13,872 bases of DNA, from contig CAYUTA010000066.1 of assembly GCA_964447605.1 (NCBI GenBank), positions 1 through 13,872 on the forward strand, in the 5' to 3' direction. This stretch comes from CAYUTA01 sp964447605 (GTDB lineage: Bacteria > Bacillota > Clostridia > Christensenellales > CAG-138). The number at the start of each line of letters is the position of its first letter. The first letter of the stretch is position 1. Below are positions 1 to 6,767 of the stretch, piece by piece. The notes under the pieces were generated by a model. The model ran no database searches. It worked only from the letters and a program-made list of their open reading frames with translations, and was not told the origin of the DNA. The translations under genes were made by a program, and so were the position numbers.

Positions 1-80
1 TTCCTTGACCACCATTCCTCATTTTTAGGGTTGACTTTTAATAGTTAATCTTTTCTTTCATTGAATTCCTGCTTTGTGCA

Positions 81-114
81 CCGGAGCGCAGCGCACAGAT
101 AAGCCGTGCTCCGG
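81..114. repeat. Inverted repeat downstream of the last operon gene
   Basis: Arms CCGGAGC (81-87) and GCTCCGG (108-114) are perfectly complementary. The hairpin lies 50-84 bases beyond the stop codon of the 165-734 gene. No T-run follows on the minus strand, so it is not a canonical intrinsic terminator for that operon. It could be an mRNA 3'-end stabiliser or chance pairing in GC-rich DNA. Confidence 0.35.
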
Positions 115-164
115 AAAAATCAACCCGCTTCTGGCCGCGCGCCGCTTTCTTCTGTCCATACCCC

Positions 165-734
165 TTATGGCGTAAGAACCGGCACGTCGGCCAGGCGGAT
201 GATGATCGTTTCGCCCGCCGTATCGGTGGGGATGCGAAACGTGAGCGCATTGAGGGGCACATCGGCGGGCACGTCGAATATCGGAGAGATATTACCGCCG
301 GCGATGTGTCCCGCGTCGATTTCATAGAGGATAGATTGCATGGAATAATCGGCGCCGCTCTCGTCCCGGAGTGAAAAATCGCGGAAGCCCTGCGAGGTGT
401 CCGCGGTTGTCGCCTCGCCGTCCATGCAGAAAAGATCGACACGCACATATTTCCCTTCCGGGGCTTCGACGGAATCAATCAGGCTTGCGTCGTCGGTGGC
501 GCCTTTTACCGCAAAGGTTTTTTCCCGCCAGGGGAACAGCTTCAGCTTTGGCGTCGCGGCGGGCTCCCGGGTGGGTTCCGGCGTCGTGGCGGGCGCGGAC
601 GATTCTTTCGCAGCGGCTGGCGCGACCGCCTCCAATTTACCGGGCAGGTTGGCCTCCTTTTTCTCCACGCAGCCCGTCAAAAGGGCGGCGAGCAGCAGGG
701 AAACGAGGGTGCGGATCAAAATACGCTGTTTCAT
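165..734 (-). CDS. Small lipoprotein with Pro/Thr linker and beta-rich domain (paralog 1)
   Basis: This 189-aa protein starts with a type II signal peptide: Lys/Arg N-terminus, hydrophobic core and lipobox ALLTGC, with Cys22 as the lipidated residue. A low-complexity Pro/Thr/Ala/Glu stalk (about residues 45-63) leads to a compact domain of about 125 residues rich in alternating hydrophobic, strand-like segments, ending in ETIIIRLADVPVLTP. It should be tethered to the outer face of the membrane. The start at 734 is supported by AGGAGG six bases upstream. It is the last of three tandem relatives and the distal gene of the apparent seven-gene operon, 81 bases after the previous gene. The domain alternation recalls DUF4352-type lipoprotein domains, but I could not confirm that family. 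No catalytic residues are evident. Its function is unknown, perhaps ligand or envelope binding. Confidence 0.85.
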   Translation of the reverse strand: MKQRILIRTLVSLLLAALLTGCVEKKEANLPGKLEAVAPAAAKESSAPATTPEPTREPAATPKLKLFPWREKTFAVKGATDDASLIDSVEAPEGKYVRVDLFCMDGEATTADTSQGFRDFSLRDESGADYSMQSILYEIDAGHIAGGNISPIFDVPADVPLNALTFRIPTDTAGETIIIRLADVPVLTP

Positions 735-786
735 TCGGTTCCTCCTTATTCGGTCGTTTTTAAATGGAAAACAGTCCGCTTGTACC

Positions 787-811
787 CGGCCGCCCGGGAT
801 TGGCGCGGCCG
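787..811 (-). repeat. GC-rich intercistronic hairpin
   Basis: CGGCCGC (787-793) and GCGGCCG (805-811) form a perfect 7-bp stem with an 11-base loop. It begins five bases past the stop codon of the 816-1427 gene and precedes the 165-734 gene. No U-tract follows on the minus strand, so full termination is unlikely. Partial attenuation or protection of the upstream transcript is possible. Confidence 0.45.
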
Positions 812-815
812 TTTC

Positions 816-1427
816 TTACTCCGCTTCCTCCGGCTCCACGAACAGCGGCACGTCGGCCAGACGCACGAGGATCGTTTCGCCCGCCGTTTCGGTTTTGACC
901 CGGAGCGTCAGCTCGCCCAACACAAGGCCCGCGGGGATGTCGAAGATCGGCTGGATGGCGGCGTATTCGCTCGATTCAATGTTGTCGAGCTTGAATCCCT
1001 CGCCGTCCACGGTCTTCATGCCGCTGCCAAGCGCCGCATAATCATTGCCGTTCGAATCACGCAGGGAAAAGTCCGTGATTTGCCCGGTGAGCTCGGCCCA
1101 TGAGATCGTGCCGTCCAGGCAATCGAGCGTCAGCCTGATGAACCGGCCCGTGGGCCTTGTCGTCCCCATTGAGATGCTGCCGTCGTCGAGCACTGAGGCG
1201 GCGCACAGCGTATGCCCGTTCCAGGGGAACAGCTTCAGTTCCGGCGTTGGCTCGGGCGTGGGGATCGGCGTAGGCGTTGGCGCAGCCGTTGCGGCGGGCG
1301 CTTGTGCGGGGACGTTCGTCTCCGCTTGCGCATCGGCGGGCGTGCCCGCGTCCGTTTTGGCCGCGCAGCCAGCCAAAAGGGCCGGGAGCAGCAGGAAAAG
1401 CAATATGCGGGTCATGCGTTTTTTCAT
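816..1427 (-). CDS. Small lipoprotein with Pro/Thr linker and beta-rich domain (paralog 2)
   Basis: This 203-aa lipoprotein has lipobox ALLAGC with Cys21. A long Ala/Pro/Thr stalk (about residues 37-63) contains repeated TPTP and PTPEP units. The globular part is clearly related to the 165-734 protein: both have LKLFPW just after the stalk, DFSLRD at residues 119-124, an IFD(V/I)PA segment, and a C-terminal AGETI(I/L)(I/V)RLADVP. AGGAGG lies about eight bases before the ATG at 1427. It is the middle gene of the tandem trio, 64 bases after the 1492-2046 gene. It should be exported and membrane-anchored by a lipid. No enzyme motif is seen and its role is unknown. The tandem duplication suggests divergent binding specificities. 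Confidence 0.85.
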   Translation of the reverse strand: MKKRMTRILLFLLLPALLAGCAAKTDAGTPADAQAETNVPAQAPAATAAPTPTPIPTPEPTPELKLFPWNGHTLCAASVLDDGSISMGTTRPTGRFIRLTLDCLDGTISWAELTGQITDFSLRDSNGNDYAALGSGMKTVDGEGFKLDNIESSEYAAIQPIFDIPAGLVLGELTLRVKTETAGETILVRLADVPLFVEPEEAE

Positions 1428-1491
1428 TATGAATGCCTCCTTTTTATGTCGGTTGCTGTTTGGTGGAGCATGGTTCTTCCGCCCGTGCCGG

Positions 1492-2046
1492 TCAGGCCGG
1501 ATTGCCTGTCCAAACCGGTAGCTCGGAAAGCGCGATCAATAGCTCCGACCCGTCGTCCATCGCGATCCGGGCGGTATAGTCCGCCAGATTGGCGTCAGAC
1601 GGGATGTCGTACTCGAGAAAGGTATGCCGGCCATCATTGGCGCTTACGCCCGTGCTGTACGCCGCACCGTCAGGCCCGATTAGTCGCATGGCCTCCAGCA
1701 ATTCATGCGTGGCCGAAGCGCTACTATTCACGCTGTTTTCCAGAATCACAAACACGATCTTTCCTTCCGTAACCATACCCCATTGCTCGGACGCGGATTG
1801 CAGAGGCGTGTTGTCATCCGTATAGCCGGTCAGTGCAAAGGCGGCTTCGCGCCACAGGAACTGCCCATAGGGCGTGGGCTCCGGGGTCGGCTCCGGGGTT
1901 GCGGTTGGCTCAGGAGTGGGCGCTTGCGTCGCGGCGGGAACGTCGGTTGCCTTTTGGGGCAGGGCAGCGACCGTTTTCGCTCCACAGCCCGTAAGCAAAG
2001 AGATGAGCAAGAGTGTGAACAGCATGCAAATGATTATTTTTTTCAT
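1492..2046 (-). CDS. Small lipoprotein with Pro/Thr linker (divergent paralog 3)
   Basis: This 184-aa lipoprotein has lipobox SLLTGC with Cys21, then a stalk of PTPEPTATPEP type (about residues 41-58) and a beta-rich domain ending in LLIALSELPVW. It is more divergent than its two downstream neighbours but keeps the W-R/N start of the domain, the (Y/F)DIPSD-like segment and the C-terminal L-x-x-(L/V)-P-V pattern. The same frame stays open upstream to 2460, but that extension overlaps the 2147-3454 gene and reads as Arg/Ser-rich shadow sequence. I therefore start at 2046, where GAGGA precedes the ATG and a proper signal peptide begins. A 100-base gap separates it from the preceding gene. The function is unknown. 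Confidence 0.85.
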   Translation of the reverse strand: MKKIIICMLFTLLLISLLTGCGAKTVAALPQKATDVPAATQAPTPEPTATPEPTPEPTPYGQFLWREAAFALTGYTDDNTPLQSASEQWGMVTEGKIVFVILENSVNSSASATHELLEAMRLIGPDGAAYSTGVSANDGRHTFLEYDIPSDANLADYTARIAMDDGSELLIALSELPVWTGNPA

Positions 2047-2146
2047 TTTGAATTCCTCGTTCGTTATTGGGTACCGCCTTGCAAAGCGGCGGGCTTTGCC
2101 CTCGCCTGATTTTCTGATTACGGGCGTTGCATCGTAGCAATTCCGG

Positions 2147-3454
2147 TCAGAACGTGCCGCGCTCTGTTCCGCTGTTGGTAACGGGGCTGCCGCCCGTGCC
2201 CTGGGAGATGGTGTAGATGTAGCCGCTCCGCATGGTGAATTCGTATTTGCCCTCGATCTTGCACTTGTAATACTCGCCCTCGTCGCCGAACATATCGTCC
2301 GGTCCGAACCATTTGCTTCCGTATGCCTGGTTGAGCGAGTATGTGCCGGCGGGCAACTTGACCGTGACGTTCTTTTGCGCCCGAATGAAGAACGAGCAGA
2401 CCAAATCGCCATTTGCCGCATAGAGCTTGAGGAACGAGGGCGACGCGCCGGAATTGACAACCTTCAGATGCGTGCTCTGCTTCTTGTACGCATCGTTATG
2501 ATAAATTTCGCCGCCTGCGGGCTGCTCCTGCACGCAGGACTGCGCCCGCTGCGAGGCCTCATCGAACGTGCCGAGCTTGACAAACGCCTGATACGCCGCA
2601 TAGAATTTGCCGTCGGCAAAGAGCCGTTCCGCGTCCGCAAAGGCAAGCTTGTTGCCGCACAGGGTCAGCTGGTCGCCAGCGTCCGAAAAACCGCTTTCCG
2701 CAGGGGCCGCCAGCTTTTCCGCTGCCGCCGTATAATCGCCCGCCTCGATCATCGCCATTGCCGCCGCGTAATCGAGCGTGTCGGAGCAGGTGCGCGCATG
2801 CGTTTTTGCGTCCTGAAAGTTCCCGAGCGCGGTGAAAGCCGCAAGCGCTTCCGCGTAGCGTTCCTCCTGTTCGAGCGCCAGTGCCGCGTTATAATCGATA
2901 TGGTCCCGGCAACGCGTCGCCTGACCGCTTGCATCCTCAAACGCGCCGAGCGAGAGGAACAGCGCCTCCGCCTCCGCCAGTTTGCCGGAATCATCCGTCT
3001 TGGACAGGTCGCTTGCGCGGGTATATGTCTCCCACTGCCGGGCAAGCGTCGCCTGCTGTACCGAATCCTCATAGCCGCCCATTGCGTCGAACGCGGCGGC
3101 CGCCTCGGCGTATCCGCCTGCGTCGAACAGCGCGATTGCCGCCTCGTAGCCCTTCTTCCTTGCGGCGTTGACGGACAGCACGAGGACCAGCGCCAGCAGC
3201 GCCGCGGCCCCGGCGAAAATCAACCATAGCCGCTTGCCGGGCAGTCTGCGCCCGCCTGCTTCCGGCACGGTTTGTGCCGCAACGGGCGCCGCTTCCTCCG
3301 CGCTCGCAGGCGCTTCCTTGGCCCCGGCGTCCGACGCATCCCTTGCTTTGCCGCCTGCCTGCCCGGCCTCGTATACCGCGACCACGTCCGTTCCGCACAT
3401 TGGGCAGAACCGCATCCCGTCCGGGACGACCACGTTACAGTTCTTGCAAATCAT
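2147..3454 (-). CDS. Zinc-ribbon, single-TM, TPR-like protein with C-terminal beta domain
   Basis: This 435-aa protein opens with a four-Cys zinc ribbon (C3, C6, C17, C20). An Ala/Glu-rich linker, basic residues and one TM helix (about 76-95) follow. Four to five TPR-like helical repeats (about 100-307) are marked by recurring A-x-x-x-F-x-x-L-G-x-(F/Y)-x-(D/E)-(A/S) units. The C-terminal domain (about 318-425) contains LPAGTYSLNQAYGSKWFG, a pattern I associate with an uncharacterised clostridial extracytoplasmic domain. The positive-inside rule puts the zinc ribbon in the cytoplasm and the TPR and C-terminus outside. The frame is open from 3469, but GGAGG is embedded in that extension eight bases before the ATG at 3454, so 3454 is the better start. 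It lies 27 bases after its larger relative (3482-5500). It is probably a scaffold protein, with no enzymatic motif. Confidence 0.85.
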   Translation of the reverse strand: MICKNCNVVVPDGMRFCPMCGTDVVAVYEAGQAGGKARDASDAGAKEAPASAEEAAPVAAQTVPEAGGRRLPGKRLWLIFAGAAALLALVLVLSVNAARKKGYEAAIALFDAGGYAEAAAAFDAMGGYEDSVQQATLARQWETYTRASDLSKTDDSGKLAEAEALFLSLGAFEDASGQATRCRDHIDYNAALALEQEERYAEALAAFTALGNFQDAKTHARTCSDTLDYAAAMAMIEAGDYTAAAEKLAAPAESGFSDAGDQLTLCGNKLAFADAERLFADGKFYAAYQAFVKLGTFDEASQRAQSCVQEQPAGGEIYHNDAYKKQSTHLKVVNSGASPSFLKLYAANGDLVCSFFIRAQKNVTVKLPAGTYSLNQAYGSKWFGPDDMFGDEGEYYKCKIEGKYEFTMRSGYIYTISQGTGGSPVTNSGTERGTF

Positions 3455-3481
3455 ACCGTTTTCCTCCATTGTTGCGTATTA

Positions 3482-5500
3482 TCAGTAGCCCTTGGGCAGC
3501 TGCGCAAAGGCGCCCCTTTTGAAGTCGTAGATTGCATGAGTCGATTCGTCGTTTTCCTCTCCATAGGGATAAAGAATGATGGCCTCCGGCATTTCCCCGG
3601 TATTGAACGTAAAGGTAAAGGCGTCCTGTGAAACGCTGACGTTGTCCCAACCGTACGTCTTGCCGGCCGCACGCATCTTCGCCTGGATGATGACGATCAT
3701 GTTTCCGTTGCGAATCGGGATTGTGCCCCCGATCCCGGCCGCCCTGATCTCGATGGTGCGGTTGCCCTTGTCATCTAGGCCGATCTCTCCGGTGGAAATG
3801 TAGTAATGCTTCCCACCATAGGATATGGGCGCGATTTCCGCCGGCCCGTTTTCTGCGTTCGGGGACAGATCCTCCGTTGCGGGCGTTTCTTCCACCCTGT
3901 CCGCCGCTTCGCCCGGAAACGCAGGACTGCCCGCTATGCGCGCAAACCGCACCCATGTTTCGCCAAAGGGCATATCGTAGGTCTTGGAGATGCGGTGCGT
4001 GTAGACGTAGTTCAGCAGCGCCTCGGCGTGATCGCCGTCGATGACAAGCTCGTTTAGGGTCGTTTTCCCAAGCGTAATTTTGTTCGCCCCGTCGATACGG
4101 AAGGCCGCCTGGTAGGATTCCGTCGTGGACAGGCCCTGCACGGCCAGATTTGCCTCTTTGATCCGAAACGCCACATTCTTATGGTAGATGGTGATATCGT
4201 GGATTTCGCCGCCGTCTGCGGAAAGGATGAACGCCATCTTGGAAAGCTCCGTCTGCTGGAAGTCCATTGTGCCGATATACAGGCTTTCGCCCTCGGCTGG
4301 GAGGGGCAGCTTCATGCCGTCGGCGTCCTTGCCGTCGGCGTCAAGCTCCGGCATGGGCAGACAACCGCCTGCGATTGGCGCCTCCCCGGCGGCAAGCTCC
4401 CCGCACCGGCGTGCAAGCTCCTGCGCGTCCAAAAAGTCGCCGGTCACCTTGAAATGCTCCCGCGCGCTTTCGTATTCGCCCTTTTGCAGCTGTTCGGTTC
4501 CCAGAGCGTAATGCATCATGGAATATGCATAATCGTGCATCTCTTCCGAATCGTCGAACGAATTCAACTCGCTGAACGCGGCCATGGCCGCCGCATAGTT
4601 TCCTTCCTCGAGCGCCGTCACGCCCTCGTTATAGCGTGTCTGCCTGGCATTGTGGGAAAGCAGGCAGATGAGCGCGACGAGCAGCGTCAAAAACAGCGCG
4701 GCGCCGCCGAGGAAAAACAGCCGCTTGCGCTTGCCCATGCTTTCTACGGCACGTTTCAGCCTGTTTAGCCAAGGCTTGGTTTGCGCCGCAGGCTTCGCCC
4801 TGGATGCGGTCGGAACAGCCTCCCGCGCGGACGGTTCCGGCGTATCGGGCGGCACAGGCTCCGCCGCTTGCAGACGCTGTGCTGCCTGCGCGGATTCTTT
4901 TGGCGCCGCCGCATAGGTGAAAACCGGCGCTGCCGGTCCCCCGGCCGACATCGCTGCGGGGTTAGCCGCCGATTCCGGCGCTGCCGAATGCGCGGGCTCC
5001 GGCCTTGCAAACCGAACTTCCATCACGGGCGTACCGCAGCGCTGACAGAACTGGGCGTTATCAGGCAGCCTTTGCCCGCAGCTCATGCAAAACCTGGCGC
5101 CCGGCGCGCGCGCTCCAGCCGGTTCCGGCATAGCCGCCTGCACGGCCGCCGTCCGCGGAATTGCTTGCGCCGTCTCCGGCATGGGCGCGTTTTTTGCAGG
5201 CGCGGCCGTTTCGGCCGCGGTGGGGGCCGCTTCGCCCGGCTTGCAGTTTTTCGTGATGAAATAGGCGCCAATGCCGCCGCCGATTTCAAACAGCAGCATG
5301 CAGCCAAGCGTAATCATTAACACCGCGATGTCGTTTGCGAGCGAATAGGTGCATACTGCCCCCAAAAGAAGACCTACGATGGCTCCGCCGATCCAAAGCC
5401 CGACGGTCATCCACACAAAGCCCGCCGCTTTCCGGCCGCGCCGCCTTGCGTGGGCCGCGTTTTTGATACACAGCAGCACGAGTAAAATGGTTCCGATCAT
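3482..5500 (-). CDS. Polytopic zinc-ribbon/TPR membrane protein
   Basis: This 672-aa protein begins with three hydrophobic segments (about 2-13, 26-50 and 56-83) separated by an Arg-rich loop. A long Ala/Pro-rich region carries a zinc ribbon (C138, C141, C152, C155). KRKR then precedes a further TM helix (about 261-282), two or three TPR-like repeats (about 285-368) and a 300-residue C-terminal region. Charge distribution predicts a cytosolic zinc ribbon and extracytoplasmic TPR and C-terminus. The last 110 residues are strand-rich, with an F-x-F-x(6)-P-E-x-x-x-L-Y motif similar to part of the PEBP lipoprotein encoded upstream. The start at 5500 has GGAGG eight bases upstream, overlapping the end of the YD-repeat gene region (15-base gap). 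It shares its core plan with the 2147-3454 product. The function is unknown; a membrane scaffold or kinase partner is possible. Confidence 0.85.
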   Translation of the reverse strand: MIGTILLVLLCIKNAAHARRRGRKAAGFVWMTVGLWIGGAIVGLLLGAVCTYSLANDIAVLMITLGCMLLFEIGGGIGAYFITKNCKPGEAAPTAAETAAPAKNAPMPETAQAIPRTAAVQAAMPEPAGARAPGARFCMSCGQRLPDNAQFCQRCGTPVMEVRFARPEPAHSAAPESAANPAAMSAGGPAAPVFTYAAAPKESAQAAQRLQAAEPVPPDTPEPSAREAVPTASRAKPAAQTKPWLNRLKRAVESMGKRKRLFFLGGAALFLTLLVALICLLSHNARQTRYNEGVTALEEGNYAAAMAAFSELNSFDDSEEMHDYAYSMMHYALGTEQLQKGEYESAREHFKVTGDFLDAQELARRCGELAAGEAPIAGGCLPMPELDADGKDADGMKLPLPAEGESLYIGTMDFQQTELSKMAFILSADGGEIHDITIYHKNVAFRIKEANLAVQGLSTTESYQAAFRIDGANKITLGKTTLNELVIDGDHAEALLNYVYTHRISKTYDMPFGETWVRFARIAGSPAFPGEAADRVEETPATEDLSPNAENGPAEIAPISYGGKHYYISTGEIGLDDKGNRTIEIRAAGIGGTIPIRNGNMIVIIQAKMRAAGKTYGWDNVSVSQDAFTFTFNTGEMPEAIILYPYGEENDESTHAIYDFKRGAFAQLPKGY

Positions 5501-5515
5501 CGTCTTGCCCTCCCC

Positions 5516-6754
5516 TTAGTAGACATATTCGTATTCCGCGTAATTGGAAAACTGTTCGCTGCCGTCCAGCCGGAGCGTGTAGCTTTCTGTACGGATGAGC
5601 CTGCCGGCGCCATCGTATTCATACAGCGTCCATCCCGTGACGCCGTCGCCGCGTAAGCTCATTTCGTTCTTTCTGACAGGCCTGCCCGCCGCGTCGTATT
5701 CATAGTTCACGTTGCCGCCAAGCGAGTTGCCCGCAACATCAAAGCAGCTGACGCTGCGCACCGTTCCATTCTCGTTATATCTTGTAGACTTGCGCAGTTC
5801 TCCGTTGTCGTAGCGTTCGAATTCGGTATACGCAAAGAGCTTGCCGCCCTCGTAATCTGTCACTTTGACGCGGTATCCCGCCGCGTCATATTCATATACG
5901 GAGGAGCTGCCGTGCGAGTCCGCCATCTTAATCAGCTGGTTGAGCTCGTTGTAGGTATAGGTCGTGCGGTCGTTAAACGGGCTCATCGTATCCATCCGTG
6001 TCACAAGGTTATGCCGCTCATCGACCAGATTGCCCGCCGCGTCGTATTTGTTTTGGATCGTCTCCGTATAGGCGCCGTCGGAAACGTGCGTGCAAACGCA
6101 GACCTTCCTGAGGATGCGCCCGGCGTCGTCGTAGGTATAGGTATAGTCCTCCCACTCGTAAAGGCCGCTGTCCCTGCTGCTCTTTTCGTATCGGAGCTTG
6201 TTGCCGTGCGCGTCGTAGGTTGAGGTGAAGCGCCGATCCAGATAGGATTCCCCGCCGCCGGTCGTATGGTAGACCAACTCCTCAAGCTCCTTTCCGTCGG
6301 CGTTGTAGCGGTATTCCTTCCAGAAGCTGAGGCTGCGGTCGCCGTTCTTCTCAATTTGATACCGCGTCCGCTTCACGACGTTCCCGGCCGCGTCATATTC
6401 GTATTCCGTGCGGACGCCGTACACATCCTCCTCGGCAAGCAGCAGGCCGTTTGGGTCGCGCTCCTCCAAGCCGCGCCGCTCCCCGTCGGCGTTATATTTG
6501 CGCATGATCTGCGCGCGCCACGGCGGCTCTGGGGTCGCCGTGGGCTCCGGCGTGGGCGCGGCCGTCGGCGCGGGCGTGGCGTTTTCGAGCGCGTCGAGCG
6601 CGGCCTGCGTCTTGGCCGCCTGTGCGTTGAGCGGCCGGATGACCGCAAACACCACCACAAGCGCCGCAATAACGAGCGCCGCCGCGAGCAGAATGGGGAT
6701 GAGATGCTTTCGTTGCGTGGGTAGCGCCTCCTGTCTATGACGTTTAGCGGGCAT
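5516..6754 (-). CDS. Membrane-anchored YD-repeat (Rhs-like) protein
   Basis: This 412-aa protein has a basic N-terminus, one TM helix (about 17-40) and a Pro/Thr/Glu stalk (about 59-78). About ten YD repeats of the Y-(E/T/R)-Y-D-x-x-G-(N/R) type follow (about 84-410), for example YEYDAAGN, YTYDDAGR, NKYDAAGN and YEYDGAGR. The repeats should form an extracellular beta-rich wrap or shell. It is far shorter than typical Rhs, teneurin or WapA proteins. It has no conserved Rhs core-end motif and no C-terminal toxin, and its last repeat runs to the stop codon. The frame continues upstream to 6997, but that part overlaps the PEBP gene out of frame. The ATG at 6754 follows a weak GAAAGA ribosome site, 13 bases after the preceding stop, suggesting coupled translation. 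The repeats may bind carbohydrate or protein. Confidence 0.85.
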   Translation of the reverse strand: MPAKRHRQEALPTQRKHLIPILLAAALVIAALVVVFAVIRPLNAQAAKTQAALDALENATPAPTAAPTPEPTATPEPPWRAQIMRKYNADGERRGLEERDPNGLLLAEEDVYGVRTEYEYDAAGNVVKRTRYQIEKNGDRSLSFWKEYRYNADGKELEELVYHTTGGGESYLDRRFTSTYDAHGNKLRYEKSSRDSGLYEWEDYTYTYDDAGRILRKVCVCTHVSDGAYTETIQNKYDAAGNLVDERHNLVTRMDTMSPFNDRTTYTYNELNQLIKMADSHGSSSVYEYDAAGYRVKVTDYEGGKLFAYTEFERYDNGELRKSTRYNENGTVRSVSCFDVAGNSLGGNVNYEYDAAGRPVRKNEMSLRGDGVTGWTLYEYDGAGRLIRTESYTLRLDGSEQFSNYAEYEYVY

Positions 6755-6767
6755 TCTTTCGCACGGC

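Noticed and set aside
397..1041. Plus-strand 214-codon ORF, and similar plus-strand ORFs opposite the operon
   Set aside because: These are antisense shadows of well-supported lipoprotein genes, Ser/Arg-rich with no ribosome site, a common effect of GC-rich coding DNA.
2047..2460. N-terminal extension of the 1492-2046 lipoprotein frame
   Set aside because: It overlaps the 2147-3454 coding region out of frame, is Arg/Ser-rich, and a signal peptide with ribosome site begins at 2046.
2375..3229. Plus-strand 284-codon ORF opposite the zinc-ribbon/TPR gene
   Set aside because: It is Arg-rich and has no ribosome site. The minus-strand gene has a zinc ribbon, TM helix and repeats.
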